Shown here: piece by piece, positions 27,126-35,471 of the stretch | Layout: the number at the start of each line of letters is the position of its first letter | Numbering within the stretch: the stretch's first letter is position 1 | NCBI RefSeq assembly: GCF_035989305.1 | Contig: NZ_CP108514.1 | Span: 4,379,501-4,443,500 of the forward strand | Source: Streptomyces sp. NBC_01233 | Lineage (GTDB): Bacteria; Actinomycetota; Actinomycetes; Streptomycetales; Streptomycetaceae | DNA length: 64,000 bases | Direction: 5' to 3' | Made by a program: the position numbers and the translations under genes | Notes under the pieces: model-generated | What the model saw: the letters and a program-made list of their open reading frames with translations, nothing else | What the model was told of the DNA's origin: nothing | Databases searched by the model: none

Positions 27126-27875
27126 ATGAGCGACCTGACACCTGTCGAGACGTGGCGCGCCGCCGTTCTCGGCTACTGGACTGGCCTGGACCTACAGGCC
27201 GCCAAGCAGGGGCAGGCGACCGGGGTCAAGGACACTGGCAACCGAGCAGCCGTCACGGGCGGCAAGCAGATGGACGCGCTGCAGGAAGTCGTGGCGAAAA
27301 TATGGCGCGCCGATCCGGACATCACCCTTGAGGTGCGAACGACCGGTCACAACAATCTCCCGGCGTACTTTCGACCGTCGAAGAACTGGGACCTCCTGGT
27401 GCTCTACCGCGGCTCCCTGATCGCGGCGATGGAGTTCAAGTCCCAGCGAGGCCCCTCGTTCGGCAACAACTTCAACAACCGGACGGAGGAAGCCCTCGGA
27501 CTCGCGGCCGACTCCCAGATGGCCGCGGAGCGCGGCCTGTTTGGCCAGTTGAAGCCCTGGTTCGGTTTCATCATGTTCGTGGAAAGCGCGCCGGGATCGT
27601 TGAGCGCGATCAAGGTACCCAAGAACATGCCGTTCCCGGCTGACCCGATCTTCGAGGGGGCGTCGTACATAGGGCGCTACAAGATCTTCTTCGATCGCAT
27701 GGTCAAGGAAGGCAACTACGACGCAGTCGCTCTACTCACCGCCGAGGCAGGCAGCGAAAACTTCACCGAACCTTCGGTGAGCTTGTCGTTGGCCAATCTT
27801 GAGGCAGCCATCCGTGCACGCATCGCGTACATCAAGACGCTGCCGGACGATGTGTTCGACGAATTGACGCACTAG
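27126..27875 (+). CDS. PaeR7I/XhoI-family type II restriction endonuclease
   Basis: 249-aa nuclease. The sequence GNRAAVTGGKQMDALQEVVA, the PD-(D/E)xK-like core NWDLLVLYRGSLIAAMEFKS (Asp followed by ExK) and GPSFGNNFNNRTEEALGLA are landmarks of the PaeR7I family (XhoI isoschizomers, CTCGAG). Length equals that of the family. ATG 27126 is preceded by GAAGAAGAGGGG. It is co-directional with and directly behind its methyltransferase, giving methylase-first expression. It ends at a hairpin convergent with the integrase gene. It protects or stabilises the element and restricts incoming DNA. Confidence 0.88.
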   Translation: MSDLTPVETWRAAVLGYWTGLDLQAAKQGQATGVKDTGNRAAVTGGKQMDALQEVVAKIWRADPDITLEVRTTGHNNLPAYFRPSKNWDLLVLYRGSLIAAMEFKSQRGPSFGNNFNNRTEEALGLAADSQMAAERGLFGQLKPWFGFIMFVESAPGSLSAIKVPKNMPFPADPIFEGASYIGRYKIFFDRMVKEGNYDAVALLTAEAGSENFTEPSVSLSLANLEAAIRARIAYIKTLPDDVFDELTH

Positions 27876-27901
27876 AAGTCTGTTGGAATCTCGGGTTCTG
27901 A

Positions 27902-27923
27902 GCCCAGCTCGTCAGAGCTGGGC
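27902..27923. terminator. Terminator between restriction and integrase genes
   Basis: A 9-bp stem GCCCAGCTC / GAGCTGGGC with a 4-nt loop, between convergent transcripts. Confidence 0.7.
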
Positions 27924-28107
27924 CCAGTCTTATTGGCATGCAAGGGAAACGGGCGGGGGACACCCCACTACCTCGTCGACTGACGCACGGAGGCCCGACA
28001 ACCGGTGGCGGTGCCAGGCCGCGTCGCGCTGCTCGCGTCCTGATCCATCCCCTGGGTCGTACCTGACAGTAAGCTGCGGCGGCGTTGACCCAACCGTGTA
28101 TCAGTCG

Positions 28108-29871
28108 TCACCAGTCGTCGACATCGCCGTACTTGCCCGGGTGCTGGGCACGGTCCACAGCCTGCGCACACGCCTCGGCGAACGCCGCCTCTACGGCATC
28201 CTTACTCGTACCGCGCACCTGCGCTTCGACCTCCTGTCCGGGGGCTGGGCGGCGGGCTGTGCGCCAAGCTGACGGGCGGGCGGTGTAGGCGTCGACCTCG
28301 AACTCCCACGCCGGCACGGACCAGGTCTCGGGCAGGTCGCTTGTCTCACGCGCGCCACCGGGAAGGAAGACCGCGCGGGCGTGGAAGACCACCGCTCTTA
28401 CTGGCATCTGATCCCGGATGGCCCGCAGGCCGCCAGAGCCATCGCGTTCCCAGCGCCGCCGGTCCCACTGCTCGAGCTCTGCGGTGTGGTCCGGCCAGTC
28501 CTCACTCCACTGCGCGAGGACCTCGTCGGCGTGCTCGCGGTGGAGGAAGGGAACCCGCCGCTCACCAAGGCGGGCGACGTGCACCACCAGCTCGGCGGGG
28601 ACGGGGCTCTGGCCAGCCCCCGGCGCACTTCGCACGGTCTGGGCTGTGCCCCACAGCAGGCCGCCGACCTTATCCGCGGTGTCCTTGAGGACGCGGCTAG
28701 TGAGGTGCTGGTAGCGGCGGCGCATCCGGGCGGACTTGCCGGGTTCCCAGCCCATGATGGCGTCGACGACCGCGTCGGAAACGCCGAGGATCAGCAGGAC
28801 GGTCGCCGCGGTGTGGCGGGCGTCGTGGAGGCGGGCATCGCGGACGCCGGCGGCCTTCAACAGCTCCTTCCACTTGTGATAGTCCGTGTTCGGATTCAGG
28901 GGCTCGCCGGTGGGTGAGGTGAACACGTACCCCTTCTCCGTCCACAGGTCACGGGCTTGGGCCCGCTCGTGGGCCTGCTCCTCGCGGTGCTGCCGCAGGA
29001 GATGGAGCAGCTCGTCTGGGGCGCCAATGGGGCGCTGGCCCGCGCGGGACTTCGCGTTCTTCGTCTCGCGCCGGGTGTTGATCTTCTGGGGGCAGTAGCC
29101 GGGCTTGCGCCCGCAGCGGTCGCCGCAGCCGTGCTTGTAGCGGGGCCGCAGCCGGCCACGGCGTACACGGATGACGCCGAGGTCGAAGTCGACGTCGTCC
29201 CACTGCATGCCGAGGACTTCGCCCTGCCGCAGACCCAGGGCCAGGGCGATGACCCAGCGGGCGGTGTTGCGGTGCTTGGCTGCCTCGGCGAGCAGGCGCT
29301 GGACCTCTTCGACCGTGTACGGCTCGACCTCTTCCTCTTCCAGGCGCGGGGCTTTGGCGATCGTGGCCGGGTTGACGGTGAGGTGGGCGCGGCGGACCGC
29401 CTCGTTAAGGGCGGTGCGGACGGTGCGGTGGACTTGGTGGGCGGTGCCGGCGGCGCTGCCGGAGTCCTGCATCTTCTTGTAGAAGCGCTCCAGGTGCTCG
29501 GGTTGGAGCTTCTCCAGGCGGTGGGCGCCGAGGCTGGGGATGAGGTGGTGGTTCACCGCGACGCGGTATCCGTCGATGGTGTTCTCGGAGACATGGGCTG
29601 CGGCGATGTTCTCGACCCAGTGGGTGAGCCAGGTCTCCAGCGTCCAGCTCCGGCCGACCTTGCGGACCGTGCCCTTGTCGCGTTGGCGCTCCAGCTCGCG
29701 GACGACCTTGGTGACCTCGGCGCGGGTCTTGCGGCCGACGTGGCGCCGGTCGGGCGTGCCGTCGTCCTTGACGCCGACGGTGACGCGGCCGTGCCATCTG
29801 CCGTCCTTGCCGAGGTAGATCGTGGAGGCGCCGTTGGGCTGGCGGGGCTTCGGTACGGAGGCTCGCGTCAC
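28108..29871 (-). CDS. int: Tyrosine integrase with long C-terminal extension
   Basis: Site-specific recombinase presumed to act at tRNA-Ser. The N-terminal arm-binding region is followed by the SAM-like core-binding domain (about 70-160) and the catalytic domain. Arg215 lies in LGLRQGEVLG, His349/Arg352 in RLHDARHTAA, Trp375 in MGWEPG and Tyr387 in RRRYQHL. A Cys-rich insert (CGDRCGRKPGYC, 249-260) is common in actinobacterial integrases. The usual end would be near LLWGTAQT (residue 411), but the frame continues for about 175 more residues of unknown domain, giving 587 aa. GTG at 29871 overlaps the excisionase stop by 4 nt. It lies 3 kb inside attL, separated from it by the restriction genes. 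Confidence 0.92.
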   Translation of the reverse strand: MTRASVPKPRQPNGASTIYLGKDGRWHGRVTVGVKDDGTPDRRHVGRKTRAEVTKVVRELERQRDKGTVRKVGRSWTLETWLTHWVENIAAAHVSENTIDGYRVAVNHHLIPSLGAHRLEKLQPEHLERFYKKMQDSGSAAGTAHQVHRTVRTALNEAVRRAHLTVNPATIAKAPRLEEEEVEPYTVEEVQRLLAEAAKHRNTARWVIALALGLRQGEVLGMQWDDVDFDLGVIRVRRGRLRPRYKHGCGDRCGRKPGYCPQKINTRRETKNAKSRAGQRPIGAPDELLHLLRQHREEQAHERAQARDLWTEKGYVFTSPTGEPLNPNTDYHKWKELLKAAGVRDARLHDARHTAATVLLILGVSDAVVDAIMGWEPGKSARMRRRYQHLTSRVLKDTADKVGGLLWGTAQTVRSAPGAGQSPVPAELVVHVARLGERRVPFLHREHADEVLAQWSEDWPDHTAELEQWDRRRWERDGSGGLRAIRDQMPVRAVVFHARAVFLPGGARETSDLPETWSVPAWEFEVDAYTARPSAWRTARRPAPGQEVEAQVRGTSKDAVEAAFAEACAQAVDRAQHPGKYGDVDDW

Positions 29872-30167
29872 GCGGCGGCCCCGAAGTCGCTCGCCGACAG
29901 GCGGCGGGCCAGGAAGTCGTTCACCGCCTCTGCTGGGATGCGGCGCAAGCTGCCGATCTTGACGGAGGCGATCTCGCCAGACGACACGTACTCGTACAGC
30001 TTGGTGCGGCCGATGCCGATCCGGCGGGCGGCTTCGGTGACAGTAAGGCCGACGAGGGTGGTGTCGCCCTGGTCACTGCTGCGTGCGGCTATGAGCGCGC
30101 GGAGCGAGTCCTCGGGGACGTCGAGCAGCTGGGCGATCTGGGCAAGGGGCAGGGAGTGCTGGGGCAA
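29868..30167 (-). CDS. xis: Excisionase-type helix-turn-helix protein
   Basis: About 99 aa with a MerR-like winged helix: LVGLTVTEAARRIGIGRTKL, then YEYVSSGEIASVKIGSLRRI and PAEAVNDFLARRL, the pattern of DNA-binding excisionases of Streptomyces integrative elements. The frame continues further upstream into the IS5 copy, which cannot be native. The TTG at 30167 has GGAGGAGGA about 9 nt upstream and is my preferred start; a start further up is possible. Its stop overlaps the integrase start (GTGA). The IS5 insertion separates it from the repressor gene, so its expression may be altered. Confidence 0.72.
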   Translation of the reverse strand: MPQHSLPLAQIAQLLDVPEDSLRALIAARSSDQGDTTLVGLTVTEAARRIGIGRTKLYEYVSSGEIASVKIGSLRRIPAEAVNDFLARRLSASDFGAAA

Positions 30168-30292
30168 GGGTGTGCTCCTCCTCCGGCGCACGCGGTAGCA
30201 GGGGCGGCAACCCTCGCGGACCAGGCCGGTGGTGATGTTCAGGGATGGGCGGTGCTGATGCAGTAGGGCATGGGGCACGTTTCTCGGCGCTA

Positions 30293-31386
30293 GGGCCTGT
30301 TCTGAGTTGAGATCACGGGAGGGCTGGCAGGCTGCGTAACCAGAGGATGGATCCGCGCAGGTGGAGCCCGGCGGCATAGCTCTCAGGTGTCTTGTCGTAG
30401 CGGGTGGCCAGCCCCCGCCATTCCTTGAACTTGTTGATGGCGCGCTCGACGGTGTTGCGATCTTTGTAGAGCGTGCCGTCGTGGCTGACCGGGCGGCCGC
30501 CGGAGCGTCCCTTCTTCTTGCGATTGGCAGCCTGGTCGGCCTTTTCCGGGATCACCGCCTTGATGTTGCGTCTGCGCAGGTGGGCGCGGTTGGCTCGGGA
30601 GGAGTACGCCTTGTCGCCGGCCACTGCGTCCGGCCGGGTCCTGGGGCGGCCGATCCGGCCGCGCACCTTGATCTTCTTGAGGACAGGGATGAAGTGCGGG
30701 CTGTCCGCGGCCTGCCCGGGGGTAAGGATGATGGACAGCGGGCGGCAGCGCCGCTCGACGGCAAGGTGGATCTTGCTGGTGAGCCCGCCCCGGGAGCGGC
30801 CCAGTTCGGCGGCCCGCAGTCGGGCCCTGCGGCGCCGGCGCACGGCTCGGCGCTGTTCCCGCTCGGGGTCCTCCCTGTCCGCGGATCCCTCGCCTACGGG
30901 GTCGTTTTGTCCCTTTATTGCAGCCCCTTTTCCTCCGCCACGGCCTTCTCCAGATCCTCAAGGAGCTCCGGGGCGACCGCCATGCCCGCCGCGTGGTGAT
31001 GCGCCCGAGCAACGGTCGAGTCCACGCTCACCAGGCTGAGATCGACATCGTCGCGAGCCTCCGCCTCGGCGATCATCGCGTCCATGAGGGTCTGGAAGAC
31101 CTCGTCACGCGCCCACATCCGGAACCGGTCGTAGATCGTCGACCAGGAGCCGTAGCTCTCCGGCACATCCCGCCAGGGACTGCCGGTCCGGAACCTCCAC
31201 ATCACCGCGCTGAAGTAGCGGCGCAGGTCAGGGATCGGTCCGAACGCCCCCAGCGGCAGGTGCGGCTCGATCAACTCCCACTCGGCATCGGTCAGATCAT
31301 CACGAGTCATGCGACCGGTCTACCCCGGCCAGCACCCTCCTGAAGCGAGAATGACCGATCCCGTGATCTCAACTCAGAACAGGCCC
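30293..31386 (-). mobile_element. IS5-family insertion sequence
   Basis: The ends are inverted repeats: GGGCCTGTTCTGAGTTGAGA at 30293 and its complement ending at 31386, matching over about 28 bp. Both ends are flanked by TA within CTAG, consistent with the short target duplication of this family. It contains one transposase in two frames and lies between xis and the XRE repressor gene. Confidence 0.9.
30313..31310 (-). CDS. IS5-family transposase in two overlapping frames
   Basis: The first frame (30915-31310) encodes the N-terminal helical region (MTRDDLTDAEWELIEPHLPL) and the first catalytic Asp in LVSVDSTVARAHHHAAGM. The second frame (30313-30843 and upstream) encodes LGRSRGGLTSKIHLAVE, the second Asp in VAGDKAYSSRANRAHL and the Glu in DRNTVERAINKFKEW, completing DDE. 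A frameshift between them, near the A-rich stretch around 30910-30920, is needed for the full protein. This is usual for this IS group and probably programmed, so the element may be active. Sequencing error or mutation is the alternative. Confidence 0.8.
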
Positions 31387-31465
31387 TAGCAGCCCCGAAG
31401 TGTCCTGCCGATGGCCGGACGTCGCCGGCCCAACCTGCGCACTCGGACTCGTGACCTGCGTTCGT

Positions 31466-31960
31466 TCAGGGGTGCTGGCGCTTCCACGCGTCTTCTTCGC
31501 GTCGGATCAGCTGTTCGAGTTCGGCCTCGTGCTCGTCGCTGTAGCTAGCGAAGTGCTTCAGCTCGAAGTCCTCACGATCGATCTGGCTCTCCAGGATCTC
31601 CACGTCGCGCTTCGCCCGCGCGAGTGCAGCCTTGTTTTCGATCCATTCGCGGACGATGCCGCGAATGATCGGGTCGGCATGCTTCATGGGCGGCGCGGTC
31701 AGCTCGTCCATGGTGAGGCCGAATACCTGACAGAAGCCGAGCGCCTCGTCGAGATTGACCCGACGTCGCGGCTTGCCGCTCTCAATGCGCCAGATCGCGG
31801 CCTGGTTGACCGGGTGACCGGCCTCAGCCATCTTCTCGGCCAGGGCGACCGTACTCCAGCCGCGCGCCTCACGTTCCTGCTTGATGCGATCAGCGACGTA
31901 GTCCTCGGGCACAGGCCGCTCCGGGCCCGCTGTGCGTGCCGCGCCGTCGTTGCTGCTCAT
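31466..31960 (-). CDS. XRE-family transcriptional regulator (element repressor)
   Basis: 164-aa protein with an N-terminal helix-turn-helix (VADRIKQEREARGWSTVALA, NQAAIWRIESGKPRRRVNLD) and a C-terminal charged coiled-coil (KAALARAKRDVEILESQIDR). ATG 31960 has AAGGAGG at ideal distance; the GTG at 31966 overlaps that site and is rejected. It is divergent from the replication gene, with a perfect palindrome (32039-32054) between them, the typical layout of a repressor controlling both directions. Transcription would originally have continued into xis and int. Confidence 0.85.
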   Translation of the reverse strand: MSSNDGAARTAGPERPVPEDYVADRIKQEREARGWSTVALAEKMAEAGHPVNQAAIWRIESGKPRRRVNLDEALGFCQVFGLTMDELTAPPMKHADPIIRGIVREWIENKAALARAKRDVEILESQIDREDFELKHFASYSDEHEAELEQLIRREEDAWKRQHP

Positions 31961-32038
31961 ACCCACCTCCTCCCTTCAGGGTGACCCCAGGGGGTCCACT
32001 GCGGCCAGGGTCAGAAGTGAACACCGTTGCGGAGCCGA

Positions 32039-32054
32039 ATGCAAGTCATTGCAT
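32039..32054. promoter_or_regulatory. Palindromic candidate operator for the XRE repressor
   Basis: ATGCAA-GTCA-TTGCAT, a perfect 6-4-6 inverted repeat in an otherwise GC-rich stretch, between the divergent repressor and replication genes. Confidence 0.5.
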
Positions 32055-32122
32055 TATCGAAACTCCTGGGTATGCTGTCCGTCCACCCCCGAACACCGGG
32101 GAACGCAGACGGACATGGAAAA

Positions 32123-32150
32123 GCCCCCGATGCTGCGAAGCACCGGGGGC
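32123..32150 (+). terminator. Hairpin in the leader of the replication gene
   Basis: Stem GCCCCCG / CGGGGGC with an inner TGCT/AGCA extension and GCGA loop, about 95 nt upstream of the replication gene start. It could attenuate transcription; function unproven. Confidence 0.5.
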
Positions 32151-32243
32151 AAAGCATGAACCCTCGAAACCGCCCATCCCTGAACGATCGAACCGGTCCG
32201 GCCGGGGTTGCCGCCCCATATGGCCTGCCGGGTGAGGAGCTCT

Positions 32244-33764
32244 ATGCCCCAGGGTACGACCCTGCCTCCCCAGACGCCATCCCACTTCGACGAGGACGCC
32301 TCGCCGCTGGAGCCGCCCTTCAATATCGACGCCGAGCGCGCGGTCCTCGGCGCCTGCATGCACAAAGCCGACGTCATCGACGCGGTCCGGCCCCTCCTGG
32401 GCGACGACGCCTTCTACCGGCCCGCCCACGAGACGATCTGGCGCGCGCTCCTCGCCCAGCGCCGCGAGGACAATCCCACCGACCCGATCGTCCTTACCGA
32501 GCTGCTCCAGCAGCAAGGCGACCTGCAGCGGGTCGGCGGACCCGCCTACGTGTTCCAGCTCGCCGACGCGCCCTACGGCACCGGCAGCGCGGAGCACCAC
32601 GCGGAGATCGTCCGCGAGAAGGCCGAGCTGCGCCGCCTGGTGACCTCCGCCGTGCGCACTCTCCAGCGGGCCCAGGAGCCCGGCGCGGATCCCGAGGCGA
32701 TACGCAGCGAGGTCGAGGCGGAAGTACGCGCCGAACGGGAGCGCGCACTGGCCTCGGGGCAGGGGCGGCTGTCCCGCTTCGCCAAAGACGGATGGTCGTT
32801 CGTCAAGGAGACCGGCGCCGACACGGAGCCCTTGTGGGGCACGCGCGAGAAGACCGTCTGGGCCTCCGGCGAGAGCCTGATGATCGTCGGCGCTCCGGGC
32901 GTCGGCAAGACCACGCTGGCCCATCAGGTGGTCTTCGCCCGCCTCGGGTTGCAGGAGACCGTCCTGGAGATGCCCGTCGCGCCCAGCCGACGGGTGCTGT
33001 ACCTGGCGATGGACCGTCCCAAGCAGATCGCCAAGGCCATGGCCCGCCGCGTCTTCCAGACCGACGAGAAGATCCTTCGGGAGCGGCTCGTGGTCTGGGA
33101 GGGCCCACTGCCCGCCACCCTCGACAAGGAGCCCGACCTCCTCGCCGACCTCGCCGCCGCCCACCAGGCCGACACCATCGTGATCGACAGCCTCAAGGAC
33201 GCGGTCAGCACGATGGTCGACGATAGCCTCGCGGTCGCCTTCCACAACGCCCGAAACCGGGCCCTGCGCGGCGGCGTGGAAATCATGGAGCTGCACCACC
33301 AGCGCAAGGCCAGCGCCGACGCGCCGCGCGGCCAGCGCCCCAGCCTGGACCAGGTCTACGGCTCCACCTGGTACGTCTCCGGCGCGGGCAGTGTCCTGTT
33401 CGTCACCGGAAAGGCCGGCGACCCCGCCGTCACCCTGCACCACCTCAAGACCTCCACCGGCGAGGTCGGCCCCTTGGACGTCACCCACGACCACGTGCGC
33501 GGCACCACAATCGTCGACCCCACCAAGGACCCCGCCGTTCTGTTGCGCAACGCCCCGGGCGGGCTGTCCGCACGCGACCTGGCAACCATCCTCATCGGCG
33601 GCGGCGACCCCGACCGCGCCGACATCGAAAAGGCACGACGCCACCTCGGTCGGCTCGTCGACAGTGGCCTGGCAACGAAGGCCGACGGCATCGCCGGAGG
33701 GACCGGAGGCGGCCAGCAGGCCCGCTACTACCCCTCTGCCCGCCACCTCACCGCCGTCGGCTAA
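32244..33764 (+). CDS. DnaB-like helicase/ATPase, probable replication protein
   Basis: 506 aa. The N-terminal part matches the DnaB helicase N-terminal domain (PPFNIDAERAVLGACMHKAD, LGDDAFYRPAHETIWRAL, DPIVLTELLQQQGDLQRVGG). It is followed by a RecA-like ATPase with Walker A IVGAPGVGKTTLAHQ and Walker B ADTIVIDSLKDAV. The C-terminal 90 aa resemble a winged helix (LSARDLATILIGGG, ARRHLGRLVDSGLATK). ATG 32244 has GAGGAG at -10. The combination fits a RepA-type initiator/helicase of an integrative element, and iteron-like repeats directly downstream support that. It lacks the full DnaB C-terminal motif set, so helicase loading rather than unwinding is possible. Confidence 0.75.
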   Translation: MPQGTTLPPQTPSHFDEDASPLEPPFNIDAERAVLGACMHKADVIDAVRPLLGDDAFYRPAHETIWRALLAQRREDNPTDPIVLTELLQQQGDLQRVGGPAYVFQLADAPYGTGSAEHHAEIVREKAELRRLVTSAVRTLQRAQEPGADPEAIRSEVEAEVRAERERALASGQGRLSRFAKDGWSFVKETGADTEPLWGTREKTVWASGESLMIVGAPGVGKTTLAHQVVFARLGLQETVLEMPVAPSRRVLYLAMDRPKQIAKAMARRVFQTDEKILRERLVVWEGPLPATLDKEPDLLADLAAAHQADTIVIDSLKDAVSTMVDDSLAVAFHNARNRALRGGVEIMELHHQRKASADAPRGQRPSLDQVYGSTWYVSGAGSVLFVTGKAGDPAVTLHHLKTSTGEVGPLDVTHDHVRGTTIVDPTKDPAVLLRNAPGGLSARDLATILIGGGDPDRADIEKARRHLGRLVDSGLATKADGIAGGTGGGQQARYYPSARHLTAVG

Positions 33765-33786
33765 CCCCCGCGCTGGCCCCTGCGGA

Positions 33787-33924
33787 GCGTTCACGCAGGC
33801 GTACACGCGCCCCTCCCGCACGCACAGGCCCACAACCCGCCGCAGGCGTGCACGCTCACCACAAAACTGCAGGTCACACGATCACGGAGGCGTACACGCC
33901 GTACACGCACCCAGGCGTACACGC
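33787..33924. repeat. Iteron-like repeat array, left part
   Basis: Copies of GCGTNNACGC: 33787-33796 (TT replaced spelling GCGTTCACGC), 33799-33808, 33846-33855, 33890-33899, 33900-33908 (9 of 10) and 33915-33924. Three are in the context AGGCGTACACGC. They lie just behind the replication gene, a usual place for an origin. Confidence 0.7.
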
Positions 33925-33943
33925 GCGAGCCCCCCTTTAGTAC

Positions 33944-35464
33944 CAATACCAGTGACTTAAGGATCCCGGCTGGTAGGGTGTTGGCCAGGAGGTGTCTGGA
34001 TGCCACGCCCTGGACAGGTCAAGCCGGAGACGGACGAGCGGTTGTCGGATCGGATCGCGATCGGACTGCTGACGCGGACGTTCCCGCCGGAGCTGGTGGA
34101 CCGGGTCGTGGAGGAATCCGGGAAGGCCGGGCAGCGCAACCGGCTGCTGCCTCCACGGGTGGTCGTCTACTTCGTGCTGGCGATGTGCTTGTTCTCCGGT
34201 CAGGGCTACGAAGAGGTCGCACGGCTGCTCACTCAGGGTCTGGCCTGGGCCAAGCACTGGTCGGGTTCGTGGCAGGTGCCTACGCCCGGTGCGGTTTCCC
34301 GGGCCCGGGCCAGGCTCGGGCCCGAGCCGCTCAAGGCTCTCTTCGAGCAGTCCGCCGGGCCTGTGGCGACCGAGTCCACTCCCGGTGCGTGGTACGGGTG
34401 TTGGCGTCTGATGGCGGTCGACGGGACCACGTTCGACGTGCCGGACAGTGAGGAGAACGACGCCCGGTTCGGTCGTCCCGCCACCCACCGGGGCGAGCGG
34501 ACCGCGTTCCCGCAGGTGCGGGTGGTGGCGCTGGCGGAGTGCGGCACGCACGCCATCACCCGCGCGGCTCTGGGGCCGTTCACCACCGCGGAGTCCGTGA
34601 TCGCGCGGGAGCTGTTCGACGCCCTTGGACCGGATGACCTGCTGATGGCCGACCGGGGCTTCGCCGGGCTGGAGCAGTGGCGAGCGGCATCGGCCGGCGG
34701 TGCGGACCTGCTCTGGCGCATCAAGTCCAACGCCGTCCTGCCCGTGCGGCGCGAGCTCCCCGACGGGTCCTACCTCTCCGACATCGTGGCGGCCAAGGAC
34801 CACCGCAAACGCACCGATCCCACCGTGGTGCGGGTCATCGAGTACACCCTGGACGACCCCGGACGCCCGCAGCACGACGCCCCGTACCGGCTGATCACCA
34901 CCATCCTCGACCACGAAGCCGCACCCGCGGCGGAGTTGGCGGCCCTCTACAACGAGCGATGGGAGATCGAGACCACACTGGACGAGCTGAAGACCCACCA
35001 ACGCGGCCCCGCCCAGGTCCTGCGCTCCCGATCGCCCGACGGCGTCGAACAGGAGGTCTGGGCCCACCTCCTCGTCCATCACGCGATCCGCCAGCTCATG
35101 CACACCGCCGCCCGGGACACCGACACCGATACCGACCGGCTTTCCTTCACCCGCACCCTCCGCCTCGCCCTACGCCAGGTCACCGCGCAGGCGGCCTTTT
35201 CCCCTGACCGCCTGGCCACAGCCCTCACCGACGGGATACGAGAGATAGCCCGTCACCTCCTGCCACCGCGACGACAGCGGTCGAACGCCCGCGTCGTCAA
35301 ACGCAAGATGTCCAACTTCGGCGTCAAGCGCACCGCACACCGGCTCTGGCCACAGCCGACACTCGACCCAGCCCGAGCCGTGGCCATCGCCCCACACCAC
35401 AAAACGGCCCCGACCAACCCACCGAAGACCCCAGGCACCCCGGACCCTTAAATCACTGGTATTG
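33944..35464 (+). mobile_element. IS4-family insertion sequence with 10-bp target duplication
   Basis: Inverted repeats CAATACCAGTGA-TTAAGG at 33944 and complement ending at 35464. The direct repeat CCTTTAGTAC at 33934-33943 and 35465-35474 is the target duplication. The right copy's last three bases are the first three bases of the neighbouring IS701, showing IS4 inserted second. Confidence 0.93.
34000..35451 (+). CDS. IS4-family transposase
   Basis: 483 aa with an intact DDE set: first Asp in LMAVDGTTFDVPDSEEN, second in LLMADRGFAGLEQW, and the YREK-like signature with Glu in YNERWEIETTLDELKTH. The N-terminal region (LPPRVVVYFVLAMCLFSGQG, PTPGAVSRARARLG) is typical. It fills nearly the whole IS and appears functional. 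Confidence 0.93.
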   Translation: MPRPGQVKPETDERLSDRIAIGLLTRTFPPELVDRVVEESGKAGQRNRLLPPRVVVYFVLAMCLFSGQGYEEVARLLTQGLAWAKHWSGSWQVPTPGAVSRARARLGPEPLKALFEQSAGPVATESTPGAWYGCWRLMAVDGTTFDVPDSEENDARFGRPATHRGERTAFPQVRVVALAECGTHAITRAALGPFTTAESVIARELFDALGPDDLLMADRGFAGLEQWRAASAGGADLLWRIKSNAVLPVRRELPDGSYLSDIVAAKDHRKRTDPTVVRVIEYTLDDPGRPQHDAPYRLITTILDHEAAPAAELAALYNERWEIETTLDELKTHQRGPAQVLRSRSPDGVEQEVWAHLLVHHAIRQLMHTAARDTDTDTDRLSFTRTLRLALRQVTAQAAFSPDRLATALTDGIREIARHLLPPRRQRSNARVVKRKMSNFGVKRTAHRLWPQPTLDPARAVAIAPHHKTAPTNPPKTPGTPDP

Positions 35465-35471
35465 CCTTTAG

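Noticed and set aside
32244..33764. Reading this gene as the chromosomal replicative helicase dnaB
   Set aside because: It is only 506 aa with a divergent C-terminus, lies in the mobile element between a repressor and iteron-like repeats, and lacks several DnaB core motifs.
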